Assembly (NCBI GenBank): GCA_963712715.1
Contig: CAVQJI010000048.1
Span: 1 to 64,000, forward strand
From: JAFEDN01 sp963712715
GTDB lineage: Bacteria; Pseudomonadota; Gammaproteobacteria; Coxiellales; Coxiellaceae
DNA length: 64,000 nt
Direction of reading: 5' to 3'
Made by a program: the position numbers and the translations under genes. The notes beneath the pieces were generated by a model. That model had not been told where the DNA came from. It did no database searches and was given only the letters and a program-made list of their open reading frames with translations. Shown here in pieces: positions 55,418 through 64,000 of the stretch. Position 1 is the first letter of the stretch, and each line of letters begins with the position of its first letter.

Positions 55418-55514
55418 AAAACCTGAGCCAGTTGACGAAGATATTCTGAAAGATACAAAAAAGAAAAAATATTATAATTAAAATCAAGACTACGCAACTA
55501 TTGAAAAAGATGCG

Positions 55515-57200
55515 GTGATCGGGGTACACTGGCGGTTGATGATAATTAGTTCTACCAGTTCTGAAAATTCTTTCAGTGAAATTCCGTCCAGCGAGATTAA
55601 ATCTCAATATAATCGCGAGATTCAAATAATTGAAACTCTACCCGTAAGAAACGAAGAAAAAATCATATCCCCTTATAAGCGGAACTTTTATAAGACTTTG
55701 ACGGTCAGTTGTATTATTCTGGATACGCCGTATGTATTTGTTTTAATAGTCGCTATTTTTGGCGCTCTGCGTTATTTACTTGCACAATGGGGGTTAGAGG
55801 GTATTCTCGTTGATGTCATTAGTATGGCGCTGGCTTCTATTTTTTCCACTTTGGGTTTGGGATGTGACGCATTGCTTCCAAACCCCATTGAAAGCGCAGA
55901 AATGTTAGCCACTCCCTCTCACGACACTCGACTTGACAGAAAAATAAAAAAAAGTAATCCCTATAAAAAAGGGCTGATAAAATCATTAATTTTTACCAAT
56001 CTGATGATTGGCAATCTGACGTATGTCGTCGGTTCGCTCTCCAATGCCTTGCCCCTCGCCTATGTATCTTCCTCTCCCTGGGCGCAGTGGCTGCCGGGCA
56101 TACCCATTGTCGGATTAACGGTTCTCTATTTTAATCTTATTTACTGGGAACCTATAAAAGAACACGCTTACGAATTCATCCATCGATTGATTGATCCTAA
56201 AAATTCCATGATCATTAACGCCTTGCGCGCTCCGATGCAATCTTTAGAGGTGCTTATTCAAACCTTCAGCAATGCGGTTTATGAGGGAGTATCCTACGGC
56301 TATATCATTCATCAGTTTTTACAATTATATTTCCAGATGGAAGAAGACGATCCAAAACACCTTCCCTACATTTATCTTACCGGCGCTCTCACTTTTTATA
56401 TGGCCCTTTTTTCCCGTACCCTAAACGTTCACCGGGAGATCTTTAACGAACAGTGGAAACTATTGCCTCAAGGAACGCTCAATTCCACACGGGTTTCAAT
56501 AAAGGGATCAGCCTTTGATGTTCTTATGACAATTTTGCGAGCGGCGCCCACCAGCACTCTGCTTTATAGACACGGCAGTGCGAATAAGCCGGTAAACCTC
56601 TCCATATCTATTATCGCCGGATGTCTGGTATTATTTCACGGACTTTACGTGCGATACCATAAGCGTTTGAATGAAACAGCTTTACAGGAAAACTCCACAT
56701 TGATGCAAGGATTATTGGTTTCTTCCTCTATTCAGGAAAACAATGATTCAAACTCCGAAGAAGCATTTGACCGGATCACAGAATACTATAAAACCGAAAA
56801 TCTAAAAAAATTGAATGGCTGGGCTAATCTCGGTGCAAGAATAGGCCGCTCTATCGCCTTCCTGGGTTTTTTGGTAGATCTGAATAAACTTTTATGTCCG
56901 CGCGGTGTCATCTGTTTGGATTTTTTCGATATATTGTGTTTGCATCAACTCTGGGGAAATACCTCACTGGAAAATGAGGCCAGTTTTTATCAAAAAAACA
57001 TGGTAGAAAACTGCGCCTACTATCGCGCCAAAATCACTATCGAAAAAAATCAACCGCTTTATGGGTGGGGCGCTTTCTGGAAAGCTAAAAGTGAATATCC
57101 AGCCGGGCGCTTACGGAATTTTCTGCATAAACTTCAGAATCACGATCAAACTCTTCACAACCCCATCCTTTTTTCAAATCATCAGATGATCAACAGTTAA
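55515..57200 (+). CDS. Large multi-pass membrane protein of unknown function
   Basis: 561 residues with about nine or ten hydrophobic segments (YVFVLIVAIFGALRYLLAQW, WLPGIPIVGLTVLYFNLIYW and others) and hydrophilic ends. No family recognised. It has polar N- and C-termini and a long loop near 390-420. The arrangement of helices resembles that of the protein at 59687-61234, but I see no clear sequence match. Candidate host-interaction protein. Confidence 0.7.
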   Translation: MIGVHWRLMIISSTSSENSFSEIPSSEIKSQYNREIQIIETLPVRNEEKIISPYKRNFYKTLTVSCIILDTPYVFVLIVAIFGALRYLLAQWGLEGILVDVISMALASIFSTLGLGCDALLPNPIESAEMLATPSHDTRLDRKIKKSNPYKKGLIKSLIFTNLMIGNLTYVVGSLSNALPLAYVSSSPWAQWLPGIPIVGLTVLYFNLIYWEPIKEHAYEFIHRLIDPKNSMIINALRAPMQSLEVLIQTFSNAVYEGVSYGYIIHQFLQLYFQMEEDDPKHLPYIYLTGALTFYMALFSRTLNVHREIFNEQWKLLPQGTLNSTRVSIKGSAFDVLMTILRAAPTSTLLYRHGSANKPVNLSISIIAGCLVLFHGLYVRYHKRLNETALQENSTLMQGLLVSSSIQENNDSNSEEAFDRITEYYKTENLKKLNGWANLGARIGRSIAFLGFLVDLNKLLCPRGVICLDFFDILCLHQLWGNTSLENEASFYQKNMVENCAYYRAKITIEKNQPLYGWGAFWKAKSEYPAGRLRNFLHKLQNHDQTLHNPILFSNHQMINS

Positions 57201-57208
57201 ATCTTAAA

Positions 57209-57601
57209 TTACTTTACCGGAGGATACACAAAAGGTTTGTAATCGACTTCGTTGAATAGCCAGCGAATAACATGATTAAACACAAAGTAGGTTTCTGTAA
57301 GAGTTCCAGACACTAAAACACTAAACAACCACTGGAGTTGCTGTAACGCTGCAATATTCCATCCAGCTAAATAACCGATTAAAGTATAAATGGAAAGGTT
57401 TTGAATGATCAACAGCGCAACTATCAAACGGCCATAATTTTTGCGGCTTTCCAAACGACTCCTGTAATCATCATAACATAATTTTTCAAAAGCTTTATTT
57501 TGAGTGATGATTTCTTTCGCAGGTGACAAATTTTCTGGCTCTGATAAATTTTTTACCAGATTGCTGGCGAAGTCCTCCTGGACATTTTCTCCCCTGATCA
57601 T
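57209..57601 (-). CDS. Small membrane protein downstream of ImmA/IrrE-like peptidase
   Basis: 130 residues with an acidic helical N-terminus and two membrane helices (LIVALLIIQNLSIYTLIGYL and LQQLQWLFSVLVSGTLTETY). Its ATG lies two bases after the stop of the peptidase gene, so the two are coupled. No family recognised. It might be the membrane partner controlled by the peptidase. Confidence 0.7.
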   Translation of the reverse strand: MIRGENVQEDFASNLVKNLSEPENLSPAKEIITQNKAFEKLCYDDYRSRLESRKNYGRLIVALLIIQNLSIYTLIGYLAGWNIAALQQLQWLFSVLVSGTLTETYFVFNHVIRWLFNEVDYKPFVYPPVK

Positions 57602-57603
57602 AA

Positions 57604-58107
57604 TTAAATCATTCCAAGATTTCTCAAACGATAATACACTGCCTGGGAAGATATACCAAAACGGGAAGCTAATTCGTCAATATCTTTAACTAGCATCCAG
57701 AACCGAATAAATATATTTTTGGGCATGAGTAAACTGGCGGCAAAACAGTTTGCTTCCTGCTCCTGGTCTTTTTCTTCAGATTCGACTAACTGATCAAAAT
57801 TCTGTCGATAGAAAATTTCATAGGGTTTGTCGGCATGCAAATGGTAATGGCCGAGTTCATGAGCGACAGTGAAGACTTTGCGGAAGAGTGGATCACCTTT
57901 TTTGACAACTATTGTTCGATCTTTTCGATTATAAGCGCCAGAGATAGCAATATTTTTAAAATCTCCAGCCATTATTTTCAAACCATCTGAAACAACGATT
58001 TTATCCAGATCGACCGGTGGTATTATTTCTTCCTGACCATAAGCTTCTCTGAGCAAATCCATCGTCATACTTTCAATCATCAGAATGCGTTCTTTGCTTA
58101 ATGACAT
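57604..58107 (-). CDS. ImmA/IrrE-family metallopeptidase
   Basis: 167 residues. Zinc motif VAHELGHYHLH near 80-90 and QEANCFAASLLMPKNIFIRF with the third ligand glutamate are typical of ImmA/IrrE. The C-terminus IDELASRFGISSQAVYYRLR is the usual helix-turn-helix-like end. Such peptidases cleave or inactivate a repressor in response to stress. No XRE repressor gene is adjacent; the downstream partner is a membrane protein. Confidence 0.9.
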   Translation of the reverse strand: MSLSKERILMIESMTMDLLREAYGQEEIIPPVDLDKIVVSDGLKIMAGDFKNIAISGAYNRKDRTIVVKKGDPLFRKVFTVAHELGHYHLHADKPYEIFYRQNFDQLVESEEKDQEQEANCFAASLLMPKNIFIRFWMLVKDIDELASRFGISSQAVYYRLRNLGMI

Positions 58108-58224
58108 CCCGGGTTCTCCTTACTGCCGTGGAATCGGTTATTGCTTTAGCCATCATCTGTTCAGATAACTAATATTCTATACTCTTTAGGATATCTTTTA
58201 TATTTCATAAAGTCAAAGTTCTTC

Positions 58225-58256
58225 AGCAATTCCCGCTGGGTACAGCGGGAATTGCT
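58225..58256. repeat. Perfect 14-bp inverted repeat
   Basis: AGCAATTCCCGCTG, GGTA loop, CAGCGGGAATTGCT. Degenerate versions occur at 51775, 63056 and 63308. Confidence 0.7.
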
Positions 58257-58325
58257 TCCTATTTATATCTAACATTTTTTGGTAAATACTGGATATTACA
58301 ATAGACCTAATCCATAAATACGATC

Positions 58326-58781
58326 TTATTTGTAAGTGGCGCAATTTGAAATTTTGGCTATAGTTCCCTTAAGCCCCAAAGGCAATTCTCCATCTCCCAC
58401 ATTAATAACAAATGAAGGATCGTCGGTTGCTGATGGATTTGAGATGCTAATCTCAGCATATGTCACCTTCGTTAGTTGAACGCCGCTGTCGCAGGTATTT
58501 GAACTTTCGATATAAGTAAATATAGCCATAAAAGTTCCCCAAGTAATACTTGAATCCTTGCTTGAAATACTATAAGAAGTGTTACTTTTGGGAGGTATTG
58601 AAGTGCAATTACCACTGTAGCATTCAACTTGCGTTGTGTTACCCGGGATTATATCTGGAGTCATCGCATCCTGCCCTGCATTTCCAGGATTATGAAAGCT
58701 AACAGTATAAGTGTTGGCCTGACTACTAACCGCAACAACCGTAAAAGATATGCCTAAAAAGGCTAACGCTAATGTTTTCAT
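58326..58781 (-). CDS. Secreted hypothetical protein
   Basis: 151 residues from ATG 58781 (AGGAG nine bases upstream). Signal peptide MKTLALAFLGISFTVVAVSS cleaved near SQA. Mature part resembles small beta-sandwich exported proteins, with cysteine pairs near VECYSGNCTS and SNTCDSGV. Function unknown. Confidence 0.75.
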   Translation of the reverse strand: MKTLALAFLGISFTVVAVSSQANTYTVSFHNPGNAGQDAMTPDIIPGNTTQVECYSGNCTSIPPKSNTSYSISSKDSSITWGTFMAIFTYIESSNTCDSGVQLTKVTYAEISISNPSATDDPSFVINVGDGELPLGLKGTIAKISNCATYK

Positions 58782-58799
58782 TTCTATTCTCCTCATAAA

Positions 58800-59142
58800 T
58801 TTTTATCTCCTGAGACCCCGACTAAAAGCGCAATGAGTTTTTCTTAGTGGTATAATTCTGACGATAAGGATTTGTTTTTACTCAGTGGCATTTTTTCTTT
58901 ATTCACATTATATCTAATTACTGTTGCAGGGGGTAGATGAGCGATATTTGTCCTTCGGCTGGTAAATTCCGTACGGTAATGATGTCAAAAGCAGAACGAT
59001 ATGTGAAAGCAAAGATATAGGCTTAGCATTCGGAGGGTTATCAACAAATGCAGTTACTCAAACTTATCACCGGATAAAATAGAGAATTCTATTGGATAAG
59101 CAATTAAAAATAACCATTTATAATATAGAAAAAAAAATTTAT
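58800..59142. other. Intergenic, no gene seen
   Basis: AT-rich and without a credible reading frame or strong hairpin. Confidence 0.4.
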
Positions 59143-59397
59143 TCAGAATCCAATACAGAATTTCAAAATTAAAGGCTTGACCCTCTTAACAGCAAACGTT
59201 TTCATTGTTATTCCAAGTGGAATCTTATCTGGTTCAATCCAAACAATTTCACCATTTTGCCAACTGCAAATAGGATTTCCCGCTTGCTTATGTTGTTGCA
59301 GCGCAAGTCTTATCCCAGCTGGCAGAACCTGAGTAACCCTTTGCGGATTTTGAAAGAATTTGGAAATAGCGTCATCCACCGATGATTCATTTTTCAT
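59143..59397 (-). CDS. Small partner protein of a zeta-toxin-like kinase
   Basis: 84 residues from ATG 59397 (59415 is an alternative). AISKFFQNPQRVTQVLPAGI and the KQAGNPICSWQNGEIVWIEP segment followed by DKIP match the small proteins commonly encoded next to zeta-toxin-like ATPases. It follows the kinase remnant by 37 bases. Function in the pair is unknown. Confidence 0.65.
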   Translation of the reverse strand: MKNESSVDDAISKFFQNPQRVTQVLPAGIRLALQQHKQAGNPICSWQNGEIVWIEPDKIPLGITMKTFAVKRVKPLILKFCIGF

Positions 59398-59434
59398 TGT
59401 GAGCGGGTTTTCCACGTGTAAGAATCGTTTATAG

Positions 59435-59644
59435 TTAAAGTTGTGTACCTATCCCAGAAGCAATTAAGTTTAACTGATTTGAGTTTGAATGATCATAAAA
59501 TTGCCAAGAATTTGTAAGCGGTTGGTATAATTTGAAGAAATTCTTTAAACTTCCATGATATCGCCTGCGAATTGTAGGCTCTGGAACATCATGCCCACCA
59601 AGTTTAACCCGTTCAGTAACTCGCGAAATAGCTTTAGATAACAA
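59435..59644 (-). pseudogene. C-terminal remnant of a zeta-toxin-like kinase
   Basis: About 69 codons: RVTERVKLGGHDVPEPTIRR followed by RYHGSLKNFFKLYQPL and SWQFYDHS, typical of the C-terminal end of zeta-toxin-family P-loop kinases. The Walker A half is absent; upstream DNA is the end of an unrelated membrane-protein gene. The usual kinase is about 200 residues. Confidence 0.7.
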
Positions 59645-59686
59645 ATATCTGTACCGATGATCTGGTCAGGGGATGAACGCCGCAGC

Positions 59687-61234
59687 TTATGATACGCCGT
59701 GTCTGTCAATTGATCGATAATGTAGGGGTCTGCGTTCGTCAACAATGCTCTGAGTTCTTGTATTTGTTAAGTCGTTTTCATTCAGAGGACGTAAGATATA
59801 ACGATTACCACTGATTTTATTATATCTTATTACAGAGTTTTCTATATTAATTGAAAAAGCCATTATGATGGCAGTGCTAAAAGCACACAGGGGATTTTTA
59901 GTTTCTATGAGTGTAAAAATAAAAGCAGATATTGCAATGATAAAAGGCCATAAAAATTTTTTAACTGTCTGCAAACCAGTAGACTTACTCTCATGGCGAT
60001 AAGAATTTTTTTCTATCTGTCTAACCGTATAATCAAGCATAGGCAATATGAAAGTTGGAGCAAAGGCTATAGAGCATGAAGCGAAGTCAAATTTATAGAG
60101 CAATTCTAATGAATCAGGAAATCGGGAAGAACAAACAATTACTGCAGGGGTTCCTAAAACGAACATTGTTATTAAAGCTTTGGTTTTATAATTAGAGTTG
60201 ATTAACCCGGAAAATAATTTTCTAACATCAGCTAATATATTTTGACGCTTAGAACAAAATGTGTTCCATGCTCTGATATGTGGAAAAAGCATATTAAACT
60301 CAAAAATCTTAAAGATGTTATTTATCATAGAGAGCGCATCTTTTGATAATGCTTTTATTGGTAAGAGTTTTAGTACGAGTTTTGGTAATATTAAGATTAT
60401 AGATGTCATTAAAGTGTGGTTAAACATAAAGAATTTTACATCGAGATTAGTCAAAGCTTCATTTCTACGCACTGACCACAATAAAATATCTTGTAATTTT
60501 CTAAACTTTTCCATGGTTATAAACAATGAAGCCATCAAATAAGGGGCCGAAGAAACGTCTACTTGTTTCTCTTGATCATAATGGATGATCAATGAAATGC
60601 CAAAAAACAATACAAAATACTCATACCCTAAAAAGGGTGAAAGATTTAAAGCATTAATATCATATGACTGTATGGGAGGTTGCCTCCAACTGCTAAAAAT
60701 TTTTTCTAAATCTTTAACTTCAGAACGATATGAATCTAAAATAGCTTCGGCGAAAGAATCCCTGAATAAATCATTAGATAAATCCACTGAGGATCGGTTC
60801 ATAGGAGAGCGTTTAATTATTGCAAACCAGCGGCAGTAGTCAGATTCTGAGTAGCTTTCACCATCAACGCCACATATAAAAGGGTTCTTCCTTGGGAATG
60901 CCTTCTTTATAGGCGAAATATAGACACTGTCTAAACAATTTTTGTCTTCGTCAGAATTATCTTTATCAAATTCTAAAATAGCTTCAGGCAATTTTGCAGG
61001 CTGCAATATCTTTTCGACATCCTTCCATTCATTGAAACCAAAGGACTTGAACTCACCTTGGCGAAAAGCATTCTTGATACTTTCAAGTTCGTACATGTAT
61101 TTGGTAAATCGATTATCGTTGATATACTTCACGTTGCGATTGTCTCGCGTGATGGGGCGGTTTGTAGGGTCAATAAAAAAAACGTGGTTAGATTTAGTGG
61201 AAAGAGCCTGTTGCTGTACCCGTTTTCTTTTCAT
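59687..61234 (-). CDS. Multi-pass membrane protein of unknown function
   Basis: 515 residues from ATG 61234 (GGAG nine bases upstream); the earlier ATG at 61249 lacks a ribosome site. Hydrophilic N-terminal ~180 residues, then about six or seven membrane helices (YEYFVLFFGISLIIHYDQEK, TMFVLGTPAVIVCSSRFPDS and others) and a polar tail. No family recognised. Possibly a host-interaction or effector membrane protein. Confidence 0.7.
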   Translation of the reverse strand: MKRKRVQQQALSTKSNHVFFIDPTNRPITRDNRNVKYINDNRFTKYMYELESIKNAFRQGEFKSFGFNEWKDVEKILQPAKLPEAILEFDKDNSDEDKNCLDSVYISPIKKAFPRKNPFICGVDGESYSESDYCRWFAIIKRSPMNRSSVDLSNDLFRDSFAEAILDSYRSEVKDLEKIFSSWRQPPIQSYDINALNLSPFLGYEYFVLFFGISLIIHYDQEKQVDVSSAPYLMASLFITMEKFRKLQDILLWSVRRNEALTNLDVKFFMFNHTLMTSIILILPKLVLKLLPIKALSKDALSMINNIFKIFEFNMLFPHIRAWNTFCSKRQNILADVRKLFSGLINSNYKTKALITMFVLGTPAVIVCSSRFPDSLELLYKFDFASCSIAFAPTFILPMLDYTVRQIEKNSYRHESKSTGLQTVKKFLWPFIIAISAFIFTLIETKNPLCAFSTAIIMAFSINIENSVIRYNKISGNRYILRPLNENDLTNTRTQSIVDERRPLHYRSIDRHGVS

Positions 61235-61519
61235 ATCGATAGTCTCCATTGAAAGTGATCTCGTTTCTTGATGGACGAGTTTTATTCATTTCTTTTGTAG
61301 TTACCTCTAAGTAACTCACTAATCAGTGAATAAGCTTTAGAGTAAAATAATAATCAATCAACATTTATTGTACGCTGGTGACCTTAATGTCCGCAAGTTT
61401 TAGAGAACGCAAATTCTGGTAAGTCAAAGGGGTTTATTGCAAGGGTTGGCCTCCGATATGATCAAAAAAAATTTCTACATAAAGGAAGTCCTTAACGGTT
61501 CTTTACACAGAGACTAAAA

Positions 61520-61700
61520 TAAATGATTATCGCTCGTTGATAAGGTGCTACTGCGTAAACGCAGTTTGATTGAGAGTATTAATAATCAACTCAAAAATGT
61601 TTTTCAGTTGGAGCATACTCGCCATCGTAGTCCGGTAAAATGGCTTTATTAATATGTTAGCTGCTGTTGTGGCATCCTCATAAACCTTCTTTAGAAATGG
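61520..61700 (+). mobile_element. IS982-like transposase remnant
   Basis: One frame reads LLRKRSLIESINNQLKNVFQ then LEHTRHRSPVKWLY and a stop; the expected end (MLAAVVASS) is in another frame. This is the C-terminal signature of IS982-family transposases. Only the last ~60 codons survive, and no ends are visible. Confidence 0.65.
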
Positions 61701-61825
61701 CTGACACCGAAATCCGATCTATCGAACTTTTGCCTATTCATCCTTAAGCAGAATTCGCGTTAACAGTATCTTAACCTTCAGCGGAAACCACTGAAGGTTA
61801 ACCAAAGCTCTTTTTTGAAATTAGT

Positions 61826-63004
61826 GTGGGAGAAGTGGTCGTATGTGTAGGGATCAGTGTAGGGATGTGTATTTTTGTTTGTGTTCGGGAGGTTTTGAGA
61901 ATTCAGGATCTTATAGAGTCTGTATTAAAACAAAATTATCCTGAATTGACCTTGCTGCTTTATAACGATGGTTCCACAGACCAAAGTTTGGATGTTATTA
62001 AAAAATATTTGCAAGAATATTCTTCAAAAAATCCTAAAAATTCCGAAAAAATTAAGTTATATTCCGATAAAAATAACCAAGGTGTCAGTAATGCCCGGAC
62101 TCAGCTTATACAATATTCCAGGAAATTAAATAATCAAGCTTATATTTTTTGGCTGGATGCGGACGACCAATACACGGATATTAACTTTATTGATATCGCT
62201 ATGAAAAAAATGCGAGAAACAAAAGCAGATATTTGTTTATATAACTTTACAGTGGCTTATGAAGATCCTGAAGATCCATCACAAATAGTTAATGCGCGCG
62301 GTTTGCTTGCGGAAAAAGCCAAGATTCCTGAAATTTTTCAAAGCATTCTTGAATCCGGTCGATCTGCTGCACCGCCGCTGAAAGTGCATAACTTATTAGA
62401 CTTTACCAGTCTTGGCTGGACAAAGTGTTATGCGCCAACAGTTTTTCTTCCTACACCAAAAAACTGTCCTTTTGAAGATTTTGTTTATGTAGCCAGCCTT
62501 CTCGAAGCAAAATTGATAACAGCCCTTGACGCTAAATATGAACCTATTTTGTATTTAAGGCGTTCAACTTCAATCTGTGGAAATCGTAGCAGTGAAAATT
62601 TTACCGATCACATTCCCATCCAGCTTAAAACATTTTTTGAAGAGGTGCTTCATAATGGCGTAGGTCAAAGCACATATTTTCAGAAATTACAACTGGCTCA
62701 GAATTTTATCAATACAAAACTAATCCAGTACACTAAAACCTTAGACGATATTGTTGAGAGCAAAGCATATCCTTCTCTCAATCAGGAAACAGTTAAATTA
62801 TTTACCCAAAAAAAATCAGAACTTTCCCGGTGGGTGGATTTAACTATTAATAAAGCTTTGCAAATCACTCAGTCAAAAAAAGTCAATCTACTGGCGCCTC
62901 TAATACGATCGCGCAGTTGTCCGGCATTATTCAAGTCTGATTCGTTCGGGTTAGAGAAAGCCAAAAAATCAGGATCTTTTAGTCAGCCTGCTTTGATTAA
63001 ATAG
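61826..63004 (+). CDS. Family 2 glycosyltransferase-like protein
   Basis: 392 residues. ESVLKQNYPELTLLLYNDGS then TDQSLDVIKKYL, NQGVSNARTQLIQYSRK and FWLDADDQY give the GT-A fold with the DAD metal motif. The first ~30 residues (VVVCVGISVGMCIFVCVREV) are odd for this family, which normally opens with VSIIIPVYN; they come from GT-rich DNA, so the N-terminus may be degenerate or the true start may be later. The C-terminal tail (LIRSRSCPALFKSDSFGLEK) is basic and unstructured. The sugar is unknown. Confidence 0.75.
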   Translation: MGEVVVCVGISVGMCIFVCVREVLRIQDLIESVLKQNYPELTLLLYNDGSTDQSLDVIKKYLQEYSSKNPKNSEKIKLYSDKNNQGVSNARTQLIQYSRKLNNQAYIFWLDADDQYTDINFIDIAMKKMRETKADICLYNFTVAYEDPEDPSQIVNARGLLAEKAKIPEIFQSILESGRSAAPPLKVHNLLDFTSLGWTKCYAPTVFLPTPKNCPFEDFVYVASLLEAKLITALDAKYEPILYLRRSTSICGNRSSENFTDHIPIQLKTFFEEVLHNGVGQSTYFQKLQLAQNFINTKLIQYTKTLDDIVESKAYPSLNQETVKLFTQKKSELSRWVDLTINKALQITQSKKVNLLAPLIRSRSCPALFKSDSFGLEKAKKSGSFSQPALIK

Positions 63005-63046
63005 CAGTGTAATGTTTTTCCGGCTATGTTGGTTTTTTGCCCATTC

Positions 63047-63260
63047 AGCAATTCTCGCTGTATTCAGCGGGAATCCATTCATCTCAAGTCTCACTGGGTA
63101 ATGGTTACCAGGGATCAACTGACACGGCATATCATGGGATTCGCTGTATATCTTATTTATATCCTGCGCTCGGCGGAGCCGATGCTCTTCATTACGGGGA
63201 GCGCGAAGCTTATGCTCCCCCTTGCGAACCCCCATCGCGCAATGAATTTTCTACAAAAAT
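63047..63260. repeat. Palindromic repeat cluster, family C
   Basis: AGCAATTCTCGCTG/CAGCGGGAAT, GCTCGGCGGAGCCGATGC, GGGGAGCGCGAAGCTTATGC and CTCCCCCTTGCGAACCCCCA occur in order, matching the array in the pgpA frame. Fills the gap between the glycosyltransferase and tilS. A further half-palindrome lies at 63308-63331. Confidence 0.6.
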
Positions 63261-63292
63261 TATTTTTCTTTATGAAAAATTAATCATATATT

Positions 63293-64000
63293 TCATTTAC
63301 TTAAATCCATTTTATTCCCAGCGGGAATTGCTGATCTTTTTGTTATTTTCCAGCTTATTTCACCGGCGGAGGCGGCGAAAGGGGCACAAATGGCGTAGCC
63401 GATCACTGCGACCAATTCATCGTCCTGGTACAATAATGGGATAGTCGATCGCCGCCAAGGTGGAACGCCCCATTGCTGGAATAATTTCTTTAATGCGGTC
63501 GTCTGATTTTTTCCTGTCAAAAGGCAACGCTCGCCGCCCAGGCGAAATCGAACGTTTAAACGCCGCGGGTCAATGCGTAATGATATTCCACCATCGACTT
63601 GTTGCACGGCCACCAGTTCACCCTGCGGTAGTGGCAGCGGTGCGGATAAATCCCAATAGATGCGTCCATTTATTTTTACAGGGAGCGCCGCAGCTTCCAC
63701 TATCAGGGATTGGCGGTAACGACGAATCACCCAACCATCCCAACTCACCTGTGGTTGACTATCCGCGCGGCCATTGATGAGATCCTGCTGAATGCGCTGG
63801 ACATGGCGGGTATTCGGCAGACGGCAACCTGAATCCTTTAACCAGTGGCGCAATAGATTGCGCTGCCGCGATGGCGATAAGGCACGTAATAATTCCAGAG
63901 ACAATAATCCGGGAGAATCACCGCCCAAGAGTTCCCGTTGAAGAGAACTCTCCGTGCGCGGATCATTGTTCAAATCTACCCTTGCCAATTCACTGAGTCC
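63293..64000 (-). CDS. tilS: tRNA(Ile)-lysidine synthase, 3' part (runs off the window)
   Basis: The frame is open to the right edge. LLRALSPSRQRNLLRHWLKD belongs to the TilS middle domain and LNVRFRLGGERCLLTGKNQT, LKKLFQQWGVPPWRRSTIPL and LLYQDDELVAVIGY to the C-terminal domain. The P-loop SGGxDS N-terminal domain lies outside the window. TilS makes lysidine at the wobble base of tRNA-Ile so that it reads AUA. An extra ~15-20 residue stretch (TESSLQRELLGGDSPG) is encoded by a palindrome also found in pgpA. Confidence 0.92.
   Translation of the reverse strand, partial: GLSELARVDLNNDPRTESSLQRELLGGDSPGLLSLELLRALSPSRQRNLLRHWLKDSGCRLPNTRHVQRIQQDLINGRADSQPQVSWDGWVIRRYRQSLIVEAAALPVKINGRIYWDLSAPLPLPQGELVAVQQVDGGISLRIDPRRLNVRFRLGGERCLLTGKNQTTALKKLFQQWGVPPWRRSTIPLLYQDDELVAVIGYAICAPFAASAGEISWKITKRSAIPAGNKMDLSK

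Noticed and set aside
55158..55481. Basic 107-residue ORF inside the end of the ABC-F gene
   Set aside because: Out-of-frame reading of the lysine-rich coiled coil.

Overview
The window looks like chromosome of a host-associated gammaproteobacterium of the Legionellales/Coxiellaceae type. This is inferred from family content, since there is no rRNA here. Core gammaproteobacterial genes (carAB, greA, gltX, cysS, gltA, pgpA, tilS, phoBR, minor pilins) are mixed with eukaryote-like proteins (LRR, Sel1 repeats, coiled coils, a chagasin-type protease inhibitor). The window also holds many palindromic repeats and an unusual number of frameshifted genes.

Left part, 1-17 kb, is accessory DNA. It opens with a fungal-type multicopper oxidase fragment fused abruptly to a truncated SDR gene, followed by a chagasin inhibitor and a copper amine oxidase pseudogene. 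The most interesting locus is 5.9-12.5 kb. It encodes a TfuA/YcaO pair, a ThiS/MoaD-like sulfur carrier ending in GG, an E1-like MoeB/ThiF protein with a C-terminal rhodanese, and a broken cyclic-nucleotide-binding/PqqD-like/M50-protease protein. A cysteine desulfurase remnant lies upstream of ycaO. Together these look like a peptide-thioamidation (RiPP) pathway with its own sulfur relay. A 61-residue peptide gene at 2395-2580 has a frameshifted, inverted second copy at 12287-12456 next to the M50 gene. The copies share a conserved leader-like part and have different C-terminal ends, which makes them the best precursor candidates. A 38-codon reading frame directly after tfuA is another candidate. 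Next comes a GC-rich acquired segment (isochorismatase-family pseudogene, enoyl-CoA-hydratase-like protein), a PRISE-type reductase and a decayed ISNCY-like element.

Middle part, 17-47 kb: an LRR-plus-Sel1 effector candidate, MHS transporter, thioredoxin-like protein, D-Ala-D-Ala carboxypeptidase, purine permease, phoB with a sensorless phoR, a HigBA-like toxin-antitoxin pair, rtcB-archease-nucleotidyltransferase, greA-carB-carA, a second LRR protein, pilV-pilW-pilX, slipin with frameshifted nfeD, a cyclic-nucleotide-binding/CPBP protease fusion, an enoyl-CoA hydratase and methyltransferase, and a coiled-coil protein.

Right part, 47-64 kb: broken cysS, gltX, gltA, an AT-rich gap with two consensus DnaA boxes, pgpA, a VOC protein, an ABC-F ATPase, large membrane proteins of unknown function, an ImmA/IrrE-like peptidase, remnants of a zeta-toxin-like kinase pair and of an IS982-like element, a family 2 glycosyltransferase, and the 3' part of tilS at the edge.

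At least three families of palindromic repeats are scattered throughout. Several lie at or inside gene ends and supply codons or stop codons.
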